Assembly (NCBI GenBank): GCA_020426955.1
Contig: JAGQOZ010000003.1
Location: 2,643-39,818, forward strand
Direction of reading: 5' to 3'
DNA length: 37,176 nucleotides
Source of the DNA: Planctomycetales bacterium
Lineage (GTDB): Bacteria > Planctomycetota > Planctomycetia > Pirellulales > Pirellulaceae
The position numbers and the translations under genes are program-made. The notes beneath the pieces are model-generated. The model did not search any database and was not told the DNA's origin. It saw only the letters and a program-made list of their open reading frames with translations. Positions 25,927 through 34,569 of this stretch are shown here, piece by piece; within the stretch, counting starts at the first letter, position 1, and each line of letters begins with the position of its first letter.

Positions 25927-26403
25927 ATGCGTCAGATTTTGTTCGTGCTGATGATGGGCTTGACGGTGTTAGCAACTCACCAGCAATGTCACGCTCAGCG
26001 TCGAGTTCCTCGTTCGCAAACAACGCCCACGATCAGTCCCTACGTAAATTTATTCAACGCCAATACGGGCGGCGTCAACAACTATTTCAACTTTGTGCGA
26101 CCCCAGCTGCAATACAATCAGCAGATGAATCAGTTTGCTCGACAATCTGCGGCCAACTACGCCTATCAGCAGCAATACGCAACTCAACAACAAATTGCCA
26201 TCCAACAAGCGGTCACCGATCAGTTGATGCTGGTGCCTCGTACCGGCATGGGCGCACGTGCAGCCGTGGCGGGATCTTACTTCAACTATGGCGGGTTCTA
26301 TAACCGACCGCTAACCGGTCAAGCGAGTCTCAGTGGCGGGAGCACCAGAACACCTCGTCCCAGTTCCGGCGCCGGACGCAGCGGAAGCTTTCGTCAGTAT
26401 TAA
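25927..26403 (+). CDS. small secreted Gln/Asn/Tyr-rich protein
   Basis: 158 aa. A signal peptide (residues 1-24, ending CHAQ) is followed by a Gln-, Asn- and Tyr-rich middle (NYFNFVRPQLQYNQQMNQF, then AYQQQYATQQQIA) and a Gly/Ser/Arg-rich C-terminus. The composition suggests a low-complexity, possibly aggregating or surface-associated protein. No family was recognised. GAGGTAA precedes the ATG at a suitable distance, which supports the start. It converges with the EF-hand lipoprotein, the two stops being only nine bases apart. Confidence 0.72.
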   Translation: MRQILFVLMMGLTVLATHQQCHAQRRVPRSQTTPTISPYVNLFNANTGGVNNYFNFVRPQLQYNQQMNQFARQSAANYAYQQQYATQQQIAIQQAVTDQLMLVPRTGMGARAAVAGSYFNYGGFYNRPLTGQASLSGGSTRTPRPSSGAGRSGSFRQY

Positions 26404-26412
26404 TAATCACGG

Positions 26413-28323
26413 TCATTCGTCGGCGGACGTGGGTTTTTCCAGGTCCGCCGCTTCTTTTGCCGACACAAAACCGTCTGCGTCTTGATCAATCGATCGAAAT
26501 TGTTCCGCCGTGCCCAAGAATTCCTGCCGACTCACTTCCGCATCGGCGTTGCGATCCATCTGTACGAACCAATTCGGTCCGGCTGACGGCGGATCGCCGT
26601 TTTGAATGAATCGTCGCGAATCAACCGAGATTGCCGACGCAACACCGCCGAGTTGCAAAATCAAATTCAGGTTGGTCACAGCAGATTCCGAGGACAGGGA
26701 ATCGCGTGATTGCAGCAGGTCGGCAACGCGAGCCGCAACGTGCTGCAGTTCCTTTTCTGACAATTGGCCGTCCCGATTCCCGTCGAGCCGCTCGAACAAG
26801 AAATCGCCGCTCACGCTTAACCGTCCGGCCACGCGGCAGCGTTCTGACAATTGTCGACTAGCCAGCACTTGCTGGAGTTCTTCAATGGAAACTTCGCCGT
26901 TTTGATTCGCGTCCGCTACTTGAAACGGAAGATCTTCGGTTCCCGGCACGCCAGCATATTCCTCGATGGCCAACAATTCGTCCGAATTGAGGTCGGCTGC
27001 TGCGATAATTTGTTCGGCCACTAAATTCGTATTGGTAGATAGATTGGATTCGGCAAAACACCGCAATGATAACTCGGGCAATTCGATCAACACTTCGTTC
27101 GAACGCAACGACACCACATTTGCGTCCGCCAGTTCCGAAACTGCTTCCACCGCCACCGGTTGATTGCTATCCCCAAAGCGAATAGTCAGTTGGGCATCCG
27201 GCGGACAGGATTGCAGCGTTTGGATTTCGTCCGAATTGATCTGTTGATCTTGATTCGTATCCCACTGGGCAAACAGATCGGGCCGACTCGGAAAATCATC
27301 GGGCAACAACGGCCGGCCATAGGAATACGCTTCCTGAATTCGATACAGCAAATTAGGCCAGTCGGTGAAATCAGTGATCAGGTAAGCCAATTCCGGTCGC
27401 AAGTAGTTGCGGCGATTCTGATTCATGCGATTCTGGCCAACTTGAAGTCGCTGGGCTTCATCTGCCGTCACGCTTCGGTCGTCATTTTGGTCCAACTGCA
27501 ACAAGCGAATCGTCATGGATGCCAATTCCTTGTCATCCAGAAGACCGTCTTGGTTGGTATCGCACCAACGCAGCAGCTGCGAGTCTGGATTGGCTTGCGC
27601 ATTGTCTTGAGCAATCGAAAAGACGTGTGACGAACCAACGTTCTGCAGCAAGAAGCCCGGTATCTCCGTCCGTTCTACTTTACCGTTGCGATTGATGTCG
27701 TAATCCTGGATGATTTGATACCGTTGTCCGTCCGAATTGATCACGGCATTACCAAACGTACCCGCAGCGATACTTGGGCGCCGAGTGAATTCGTTCCAAT
27801 CCACCTGCGAACCTGGTGACGCTTGGTCCGCCGCCAACACAGTGTCAATTAGCGATTCGACCAGCGTTTTGGGCGCGGTACCGTCCACCGTCATCACCAA
27901 CTCCACCAGCACCGGCCCACCCGGCGCGAACAACACCAATCGTTCGCTCGGAATCGGCTTCGCCGTTTCCTGATCAAGCATTTCATCTGTGGTCGCTGTA
28001 TCCGCCGCAGCTTGGTCTGGCACGTTCTCGGTCGATACTTCTTTGTGCTGCGGGCTGTTTTCAGCAGAATCCACTATTTTCGCCGCGACGTCACCTTGAT
28101 GCGAGTCTTCCGCGGCGTCTGATTCGGCCGGCGCACCGGGGACGAACGATTCTTCCTGTTTGATTGCCGTACGTTTATCTTCTGCGGTAGGTTCGCGAAT
28201 TGCCGAATCGTTTGGCTTGGCGTCTGCGGCAGGCGAATCACCCGATTCTTCGGTATGGCAGCCTGCAAGCCAGATCACTGCCAATAAAACGCTGATTCGC
28301 ATCAACAAGTTCAGTCGGTGCAT
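26413..28323 (-). CDS. lipoprotein with nine EF-hand-type calcium loops
   Basis: 636 aa. The lipobox LAGC puts the lipid on C22. A low-complexity acidic linker of about 120 residues follows. Nine EF-hand-like loops then occur at about residues 209, 255, 278, 355, 444, 471, 514, 590 and 613, for example DTNQDGLLDDKE, DANQNGEVSIEE, DGNRDGQLSEKE and DQDADGFVSAKE. Between loops 1-4 and 5-9 lie beta-rich stretches without a recognised family. The protein probably binds several calcium ions on the outer face of a membrane. It is the last gene of a three-gene operon, starting four bases after the DUF1501 stop with AGGG upstream, which ties it to that module. The frame is open further upstream inside the DUF1501 gene, but the lipobox fixes the start. 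Confidence 0.85.
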   Translation of the reverse strand: MHRLNLLMRISVLLAVIWLAGCHTEESGDSPAADAKPNDSAIREPTAEDKRTAIKQEESFVPGAPAESDAAEDSHQGDVAAKIVDSAENSPQHKEVSTENVPDQAAADTATTDEMLDQETAKPIPSERLVLFAPGGPVLVELVMTVDGTAPKTLVESLIDTVLAADQASPGSQVDWNEFTRRPSIAAGTFGNAVINSDGQRYQIIQDYDINRNGKVERTEIPGFLLQNVGSSHVFSIAQDNAQANPDSQLLRWCDTNQDGLLDDKELASMTIRLLQLDQNDDRSVTADEAQRLQVGQNRMNQNRRNYLRPELAYLITDFTDWPNLLYRIQEAYSYGRPLLPDDFPSRPDLFAQWDTNQDQQINSDEIQTLQSCPPDAQLTIRFGDSNQPVAVEAVSELADANVVSLRSNEVLIELPELSLRCFAESNLSTNTNLVAEQIIAAADLNSDELLAIEEYAGVPGTEDLPFQVADANQNGEVSIEELQQVLASRQLSERCRVAGRLSVSGDFLFERLDGNRDGQLSEKELQHVAARVADLLQSRDSLSSESAVTNLNLILQLGGVASAISVDSRRFIQNGDPPSAGPNWFVQMDRNADAEVSRQEFLGTAEQFRSIDQDADGFVSAKEAADLEKPTSADE

Positions 28324-28327
28324 CAAT

Positions 28328-29677
28328 CTAACCCTGCAACAACGCCTTGATCGGTTCGCCTTCCACAATCTTGTGGGGACGACCTTGGTCGGAAATGTTT
28401 TCCGTGGCTGGATTGATTCCCACGGCCGCACACAGTGTAGCCAAGACATCACTTTGTGACACAATTTGGTCAGTCACCTCCGTGCCGTCCTTCGATGTTT
28501 TTCCGTACACTTGGCCGCCATTGATTCCGCCTCCGGCAAAAACGCAGGACCAGGCGCTGGGAAAATGATCACGTCCCGCCATGGAATTGATTTGCGGAGT
28601 GCGGCCGAATTCGCCCATCCACAAGATAGTGGTCGTCTCCAATAGATTTCGGTCAATCAAGTCTTGCGTCAATGTTCCCCAGCCCGCGTCGAGTTCGCTG
28701 GAGAGTCTTTTCACAATCGAAAAGTTGTCCTGGTGCGAATCCCAGCCCAAGCCATCACCCAGCGTCACTTCGACAAATGGACAACCTCGTTCTATCAGCC
28801 GCCGAGCGACCAAGCAGCCTTGCCCAAAGCGACCGGAACCGTAGGCGGCGCGAACTTCGTCGGTTTCTTGTGAAAGATCAAATGCTTCCACTTCTTTGCT
28901 TTCCATCATCCGGATCGCTCGATCATAAACCGTGTTTTGAGCTACCACGGACGAATGCGGATGATCTTGCAGGAAGCCCGATTGCAGGGATTTCCACAGG
29001 GCTTGTCGCTGACCCATACGCGACGCATTGATGCCATTTGCTCGCTGCAAGTTTTCCACCACTAGTTCCGCAAACCGACTTGTCGACGTTTCGTTGGGCG
29101 TCAAATTCGCTGGCTTCACTAGCGCGGCCGCGTATTTCGGCCCCAAGAAACCGGGGACAAAGGCATCCGGGTTGATTTCAATCATCGGATTGACACTCAC
29201 GTAATTCGGCAGCTTAGCATCATTGGAGCCTAACTCTTTGGACAACGCCGAACCAATGGTTGGATAAGGAATCACAGAGCCGGGACGCTGGCCGGTTCGC
29301 ATCAAATAGGTCGCTCGCGCATGATCGCCTTCCTTGGTGTTGATGCTGCGAACAATCGCCAAGTGCTGCGCTAATGCTTGCAGTTTTGGCAAGTGTTCGC
29401 TGAATCGCATGCCGGGAATGCTGGTGGCGGCCTCCGCGAATTCGCCGCCATTGGCATGCTTCGGTTTCATGTCAAACGTATCTGTTTGGCTTGGACCACC
29501 ACTCATCCATAACAGGATGCATTGCCGTTTGGCGGACGATTGCTGCGAGCTGCCTTCCCTTTCCGCAGCTTCCGCTATTTGGGCGAACCAGCTGGATGAC
29601 GAAAGCCCCAGTGACGCGGCGACGGCCGACCGGAGCACGCTGCGTCGATCGCGCGGATGCCGAATAGAATCAAACAT
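28328..29677 (-). CDS. DUF1501 family protein
   Basis: 449 aa. The N-terminus has a twin-arginine-type signal (DRRSVLRSAVAASLGLS) and the mature part begins CILLWMSGGPSQTDTFDMK, the hallmark of DUF1501, an alkaline-phosphatase-superfamily-like fold. Other conserved segments are VRSINTKEGDHARATYLMRTG, a GCPFVEVTLGDGLGWDSH block and ILWMGEFGRTPQIN. It is probably exported folded. The biochemical role of the family is unknown; it pairs with DUF1549/DUF1553 proteins in planctomycetes and verrucomicrobia, as here. The ATG at 29677 has AAGGAG upstream with seven-base spacing, better than the GTG two codons earlier. The gap to the upstream gene is 62 bases. Confidence 0.93.
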   Translation of the reverse strand: MFDSIRHPRDRRSVLRSAVAASLGLSSSSWFAQIAEAAEREGSSQQSSAKRQCILLWMSGGPSQTDTFDMKPKHANGGEFAEAATSIPGMRFSEHLPKLQALAQHLAIVRSINTKEGDHARATYLMRTGQRPGSVIPYPTIGSALSKELGSNDAKLPNYVSVNPMIEINPDAFVPGFLGPKYAAALVKPANLTPNETSTSRFAELVVENLQRANGINASRMGQRQALWKSLQSGFLQDHPHSSVVAQNTVYDRAIRMMESKEVEAFDLSQETDEVRAAYGSGRFGQGCLVARRLIERGCPFVEVTLGDGLGWDSHQDNFSIVKRLSSELDAGWGTLTQDLIDRNLLETTTILWMGEFGRTPQINSMAGRDHFPSAWSCVFAGGGINGGQVYGKTSKDGTEVTDQIVSQSDVLATLCAAVGINPATENISDQGRPHKIVEGEPIKALLQG

Positions 29678-29739
29678 GACCACACTCCTTATTGATGGTT
29701 ATTTCCGCCCGAGAATGTCTCGGTATTCGATCCAAGGAT

Positions 29740-31260
29740 TTAGTGATTGAACTGGAATTCTGCGCTATTGAGCAGAGCCCAAAGTATGTCTCCCAGTGCT
29801 TCGTCCGCCGTTTCGGTTTCTTGATTTTTCAAATGCAGCAAGAAGTTTTCACTTTCTTCACAAGTGGGCGGACGTCCCAGCGAACATAAAAACAGCGTTT
29901 CCAGTTGCTGCGCTTCATCGAAAAACGGAGCCTGCAAGGACGCCAAGATTCCTTGCTGGGAATCTTGTGTAAACAGTGACAATGTTTGGTCATTCATGAG
30001 TAGCAACGCCTGCTGTAAACCAGCTCGATATTGCGTCTGATTGGCCAGTTGCTGTTGCATGCGAACCATGAAAGCCTGCCGAGCGGCTGGGTTGTCCAAG
30101 TCATTCGACAGGATTCGTGCCAGCGAATCGTACAGTTGATCGCGAGTCAGCGTTTTGACCGCCATGGACGAGAACGCCGGGGCGTTTGGATTGTCGGTTC
30201 GACTGGTTCGCTGATAGGCTTTGGTCAGCGCCAACGTGCGCATTAAGTTTTGCATATTGAATCCGGTGTCGACAAAATAGGCTGACAGTTCGTCCAGCAC
30301 TTTGGGATACGTTGCCGGGTTATGCGGCCCCATGTCGTCGATGGGATTAACCAGCCCGGTGCCAAACAGAATAGACCAAACTCGATTCACGGCGGCATCG
30401 GCTAAGAACGGATTGTCTCGCGAACCCATCCAGATGGCCAACTGGCGTCGCCGAGTTCCTCGTTCATCTGATTCTGGCATGCGGCCTCGAGGAAACTTCG
30501 GGCTGACAACATCTTTCGAATTGGGCAATGTCACTTCTCCTTGATCCACGTCCACGATGCGAAAGGATGTGGTCATCATTTGCGATGGCGTTTGCAGGCG
30601 AGCAAAAAACGCAGCGTAACCCCAAAAGTCTTTTTGCGTCCAATCATCGAATGGATGATCATGACATTCGGCACATTGGATCTGCAGGCCCAAGAACGCT
30701 TTGGCCGTAGCGGAAGCCAGCTTTTCGGGCTTGGCCTCTTGAGCTCGATAGAACAGCGCCGGACCATCTTGCTCAGAACCGTTCGCGGAAAGAAATTCGG
30801 AAACCAAACGATCATATCTCAGGTTTTGCACGAATTGTTCTCGTAACCATTGATGCAATCCGGCGGCGTTGTCGATGCCCGTACCGTCGGTCACCGGCGG
30901 AACCAAAACGTCTCGGTAGATGTTGGCCATGTGCGTAGCATGCCGAGGCGACGCTAGGAGTTGGTCAATCAGCTGCCGGCGATCCAAGGGTTGTTGCGAG
31001 TCCATGACCGCACGCACCTGAGATACTCGTGGCACCACGCCGGTCAAGTCCAAGGACGCTCGCCGCAGAAACTCCAGGTCATCGGCTAGTGACGCTTGTG
31101 AAACTCCTTTTTCTTCGAACCCCGCTTCCAGCAAGTGGTCAATGCGACGAGCCATCTGAAGCGTCGTGTCCGATTCGTCTGCACTGCTGGAAGCAACAAG
31201 TGCGAATTGCAGCGACATGATACTCCATGTAGTGAACCAGAATCGAAAACGCCGTAACAT
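29740..31260 (-). CDS. DUF1549 and DUF1553 domain protein
   Basis: 506 aa. A signal sequence (MLRRFRFWFTTW start, ending ASSSA) is followed by DUF1549, recognised by LRRASLDLTGVVP and a conserved IQCAECHDHPFDDW segment with a CxxCH heme-type motif. DUF1553 follows, with NPFLADAAVNRVWSILFGTGLVNPIDDMG and a TLALTKAYQRTSR segment. Members of this family are abundant in planctomycetes and are thought to act outside the cytoplasm with DUF1501; the reaction is unknown. The protein is shorter than many relatives because it lacks the N-terminal cytochrome or LamG additions. The ATG at 31260 has GGAG nine bases upstream. It heads the operon DUF1549/1553, DUF1501, EF-hand lipoprotein. Confidence 0.92.
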   Translation of the reverse strand: MLRRFRFWFTTWSIMSLQFALVASSSADESDTTLQMARRIDHLLEAGFEEKGVSQASLADDLEFLRRASLDLTGVVPRVSQVRAVMDSQQPLDRRQLIDQLLASPRHATHMANIYRDVLVPPVTDGTGIDNAAGLHQWLREQFVQNLRYDRLVSEFLSANGSEQDGPALFYRAQEAKPEKLASATAKAFLGLQIQCAECHDHPFDDWTQKDFWGYAAFFARLQTPSQMMTTSFRIVDVDQGEVTLPNSKDVVSPKFPRGRMPESDERGTRRRQLAIWMGSRDNPFLADAAVNRVWSILFGTGLVNPIDDMGPHNPATYPKVLDELSAYFVDTGFNMQNLMRTLALTKAYQRTSRTDNPNAPAFSSMAVKTLTRDQLYDSLARILSNDLDNPAARQAFMVRMQQQLANQTQYRAGLQQALLLMNDQTLSLFTQDSQQGILASLQAPFFDEAQQLETLFLCSLGRPPTCEESENFLLHLKNQETETADEALGDILWALLNSAEFQFNH

Positions 31261-31392
31261 GCTTCGTTGCTCCAGAATTTCTTGCGAACACATTTCGTCC
31301 AACACTGGACTGTTATTGTAGTCAGAATCAGACACCGGCGCAAAGCAAATCGCACGTTCCGCACGTCCGTTCGCTGTTCGCGATTGGGTAGA

Positions 31393-32784
31393 TCAGCCCT
31401 GTCCCAGTAAAATGTCTCGGATTTCAGCTGCAATAAAGAAAGAACCGGTTGCGCACAGGACTTGATGGGCCGCACTTGATGGCTGCCTAGCGTAATCCAA
31501 GGCAGCGGCGGGAGTGGGTTGGTGAACAATGTACGTGTCGGCGCCGGCATCCACTGTCAAACGTTGCATCAGATCCATCAGTTGCTGCGAAGGAACGGCG
31601 CGAGGATTGTTTAGATACTGCGTACATATGATTCGATCGAATCTAGGGATCAAAAGTCTGGCCATCCCTTCCAGATCTTTGCCTTGTGTCAAGGCCAAGA
31701 TTAAGGTTTTGGGTTGATCGTCGGGAATGATCACCGCCAGCGTCTTCAGAAGTGCGGCGATCGACGCGACATTGTGTGCGGCGTCGACCAGAATTTTGGG
31801 CGATTCCGAAACCACTTCAATTCTGGCTGGACACGTAGCCGTGTTGAGCCCGCGACGAATGTGTGATTCAGACAGTTCCAGGTTTAGCGTTTCCAAGATG
31901 GCCAACGTCATGGCGGCATTGGCAACTTGGTGTTCGCCCAGAAGTTGTAGAGCAAGATTCGCGAGCTTCATGTGACGCTGGCCCGTTTTGTCGATTCGTA
32001 AATAGTCAAAAACGAACGCACCGTGATCATGCCGCTGGATGCGAACATCAAAATCGGTTCCCCATTCGATCAACGGTGCCGACCGCGATTTTGCAATTTT
32101 TCGAATCACGTCTTTCGCTTCGTCCGAACCTGCTCCGCTAATAACGGGAATATTCGTTTTGATGATGCCCGCTTTTTCGGTGGCAATTTTGGCCAACGTA
32201 TTTCCCAACTGAGCGGTATGGTCGTAACTGATGCTGGTAATGGCAGTGACCATCGGCTGGCAGACATTGGTAGAATCCAAGCGACCGCCCAAGCCGACTT
32301 CCATTACGGCCCAGTCGACTTGCGCATCGGCGAATAGTAAAAAGGCGGCTGCCGTTGTGATTTCAAAAAACGTTGGCCGCCAATTCGCTTGGTCCATGGT
32401 GTCGACGACTTGGCGAATAGGCTCCATGATTCGCAAGAATTTTTCCACTGCACAAGGCTGGCCGTCCAATCGAAATCGTTCTTCCAGGCGACTTAAATGC
32501 GGCGAAGTATACAAACCCACTCGTTGGCCGGCTGCCATTAGAACCGACGAAACCAAGTGGCACGTTGATCCTTTGCCCTTAGTGCCCGCCACATGAATGA
32601 TGCGCAACTGCTGCTGCGGATTGCCGATTTGCTCTAGCAAATGACGCATGCGGTCCAAGCGGAGTTCGCCCTGATAGGGCATCTGGACCGCGTTTTCATA
32701 ATTAATGCGGCCGTATAGATAGCGAATCAGATCGTTGTAGGCCGTCCGCACGTCCGATGGCATTGGGGTGTTGCTCAACGACAT
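31393..32784 (-). CDS. folC: folylpolyglutamate/dihydrofolate synthase
   Basis: 463 aa. The Mur-ligase-type ATP-binding P-loop is GTKGKGST, and conserved folC segments follow: YTSPHLSRLEERF, EITTAAAFLLFAD and VMEVGLGGRLDSTNV, with ITSISYDHTAQLG and a C-terminal VDAAHN motif. The enzyme adds glutamate to dihydropteroate and folates, in the cytoplasm. The start at 32784 has AAGG close upstream and overlaps the end of rhaB by ten bases. A later ATG at 32763 would avoid the overlap but has no ribosome binding site. Overlap implies co-transcription with rhaB, though the two pathways are unrelated. The DUF1549 gene follows after 132 bases; no terminator was found between them. Confidence 0.94.
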   Translation of the reverse strand: MSLSNTPMPSDVRTAYNDLIRYLYGRINYENAVQMPYQGELRLDRMRHLLEQIGNPQQQLRIIHVAGTKGKGSTCHLVSSVLMAAGQRVGLYTSPHLSRLEERFRLDGQPCAVEKFLRIMEPIRQVVDTMDQANWRPTFFEITTAAAFLLFADAQVDWAVMEVGLGGRLDSTNVCQPMVTAITSISYDHTAQLGNTLAKIATEKAGIIKTNIPVISGAGSDEAKDVIRKIAKSRSAPLIEWGTDFDVRIQRHDHGAFVFDYLRIDKTGQRHMKLANLALQLLGEHQVANAAMTLAILETLNLELSESHIRRGLNTATCPARIEVVSESPKILVDAAHNVASIAALLKTLAVIIPDDQPKTLILALTQGKDLEGMARLLIPRFDRIICTQYLNNPRAVPSQQLMDLMQRLTVDAGADTYIVHQPTPAAALDYARQPSSAAHQVLCATGSFFIAAEIRDILLGQG

Positions 32785-34265
32785 AGACCTTGAAATTGGG
32801 CATAGGCGACGTTCCATGCTGCCGAATTCTTGGGCTGGAACTGCTGCATCGGAAAACTGGCTTTGACAATTTGCCGAGCTGCTGCGACATCGGCCACGTC
32901 ACCTTGCGCAATCGCTTGCATCATGAGATTGCCAATGGCGGTCGCTTCCACCGGTCCCGCCATCACGGGAATGCCGCAGGAGTCCGCTGTCATTTGACAC
33001 AGCTGAGCGTTTTGGCTGCCGCCACCAACAATGTGCAAGACCTTCGTTTTCGAACCGGTCAGATCTTGCTGCCATTGCAAGACCATGCGGCACCGCATCG
33101 CTAGGCTTTCCAAGGCGCAGCGAATCACTTCGCCTTCACTCTCCGGCACGCGTTGATCTGTTGATTGACAAAATTCGCGGATGGCGTTCGGCATATTTGC
33201 CGGTGCCACAAAACGACTGTCGTCCGGAAAGATAAAGGATTGCAGAGGCATGACGGCTTCGGCCTGACGAGTCAATTCGCTCCACGAATAATCTTTGCCT
33301 TCCAAGCTCCAAATTCGACGACATTCTTGGACCAACCACAATCCCGTAATGTTCTTGAGCAAACGGATCGAACCGCCGACGCCTCCTTCGTTGGTGAAAT
33401 TGTATTCGCGGCATTGATCCGTGATCACGGGCGAAGCTACTTCCGCTCCCAGCAACGACCACGTGCCGCTGCTGATGTAAGCCCAGTCGGGCGAATCGGA
33501 GACGGCACCTTCGGCTGGTACGGCCATAACCGCGCTAGCCGTATCGTGTGTGCCGGGCAGAATGACATTCACGTCCTTCAGTCCTGTGGCGGCGGCGACT
33601 TCGGTTCGCAAAGGCCCCAAGTTGGTTCCGGGATGTGAAATCGGTTGCAGCATTTTGGTCGGAATGTCCAGCTTCTGCAAAAGGTCCGTGGCCCAGTCTT
33701 GCGTGGCAGGATTGAGAAACTGCGTGGTGGTGGCGTTGGTAAATTCGTTGGTCTTTTTGCCAGTCAACAACCAGTTGAAGTAATCAGGAATCATCAAAAA
33801 GGTTTCCGCCATTTGCAGTTTGGGCGAATTCGCTTTGCGCATCGCTACCAACTGGTACAGCGTATTGATCTCCATAAACTGCAGGCCGGTGGCCGCAAAG
33901 ATCTCGGGTTTGCTGACCGACTTGGCCGCTTCTTCGATCATGCCGTGATTGGCTGGGTCGCGATAGTTGTACGGATTGCCAATCAATTCGTCATTGTCGT
34001 CCAGTAACGCAAAGTCGACTCCCCAAGTATCCACGCCAATGCTGGCAATGGTATCACCATACTCTTCGGCAGCCATGCGCAGACCGTCTTGGATGTTGGC
34101 CCACAATGCAAGGACGTCCCAATAGAGTCGACCTTCGGCTGGATGAGGCCCGTTGGGAAAGCGATGCACTTCATGCAGTTGAAGCTGGCTACCGTCAAAT
34201 TCACCCGCTAGCACTCGGCCGCTAGACGCTCCCAAATCCACCGCTAGGTATACTCGTTTTGCCAT
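32775..34265 (-). CDS. rhaB: rhamnulokinase
   Basis: 496 aa, the expected length. It is a FGGY-family sugar kinase: the N-terminal phosphate loop is AVDLGASSGRVLAGEF, and IGVDTWGVDFALLDD, NPYNYRD, LPGTHDTASAV, SSGTWSLLG and IVGGGSQNAQLCQM are typical of RhaB. The enzyme phosphorylates L-rhamnulose at O-1 for cleavage by RhaD; rhaA and rhaD are not in the window. Rhamnose is a component of many algal polysaccharides that planctomycetes use, which fits. The ribosome binding site is weak (GAAAAGAATA before ATG). A candidate promoter with a palindrome lies about 65-95 bases upstream. folC overlaps the 3' end. Confidence 0.92.
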   Translation of the reverse strand: MAKRVYLAVDLGASSGRVLAGEFDGSQLQLHEVHRFPNGPHPAEGRLYWDVLALWANIQDGLRMAAEEYGDTIASIGVDTWGVDFALLDDNDELIGNPYNYRDPANHGMIEEAAKSVSKPEIFAATGLQFMEINTLYQLVAMRKANSPKLQMAETFLMIPDYFNWLLTGKKTNEFTNATTTQFLNPATQDWATDLLQKLDIPTKMLQPISHPGTNLGPLRTEVAAATGLKDVNVILPGTHDTASAVMAVPAEGAVSDSPDWAYISSGTWSLLGAEVASPVITDQCREYNFTNEGGVGGSIRLLKNITGLWLVQECRRIWSLEGKDYSWSELTRQAEAVMPLQSFIFPDDSRFVAPANMPNAIREFCQSTDQRVPESEGEVIRCALESLAMRCRMVLQWQQDLTGSKTKVLHIVGGGSQNAQLCQMTADSCGIPVMAGPVEATAIGNLMMQAIAQGDVADVAAARQIVKASFPMQQFQPKNSAAWNVAYAQFQGLCR

Positions 34266-34330
34266 TATTCTTTTCGTTTCTAACCTTTAAGAATCCTGCA
34301 ACGTGAGAGTGATTTCGCCTTAGCGCCCAC

Positions 34331-34361
34331 CATTTACGCCGACAAACGGTTTGTTCGTCAA
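34331..34361 (-). promoter_or_regulatory. possible promoter and operator of rhaB
   Basis: On the minus strand TTGACG (34361-34356) is followed after 19 bases by TAAATG (34336-34331). The palindrome ACAAAC-G-GTTTGT (34342-34354) fills the spacer, a usual place for a repressor site. The 19-base spacing is long, and no regulator gene is adjacent, so both parts are tentative. Confidence 0.35.
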
Positions 34362-34504
34362 AGAAAGGCGTTGCCAAATGATTGAAACACTCGTTTTGGT
34401 GCAGTTTAGCGGCGTTTCGGAACGCGTGGCAAGGTGCAGCTAGGCGATTCATACAAACTGAATAATGAAACAAAATTAGCCGATCATACCTAGAAATGCG
34501 TCAT

Positions 34505-34535
34505 AGTTGACTAAGTTGATAGACATTGGTATTAT
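34505..34535 (+). promoter_or_regulatory. sigma-70-type promoter of cysH with a possible Rrf2-family site
   Basis: TTGACT (34507-34512) and TATTAT (34530-34535) are separated by 17 bases, a near-consensus promoter. Transcription would start near 34542, 28 bases before the ATG. ATAGTTGACTAA, overlapping the -35, resembles one half of the IscR-type binding consensus (from memory), and AGTTGA is repeated at nine-base spacing (34505 and 34514). The Rrf2 regulator encoded just downstream is a candidate to bind here. Confidence 0.5.
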
Positions 34536-34569
34536 TCCAGCCGGATTTTGATTATTGAGGGCGTTGCGA

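Noticed and set aside
28324-28464. Extended N-terminus of the EF-hand lipoprotein
   Set aside because: The extra 47 codons lie inside the DUF1501 gene and would place the lipobox at residue 69, which is not compatible with a lipoprotein signal.
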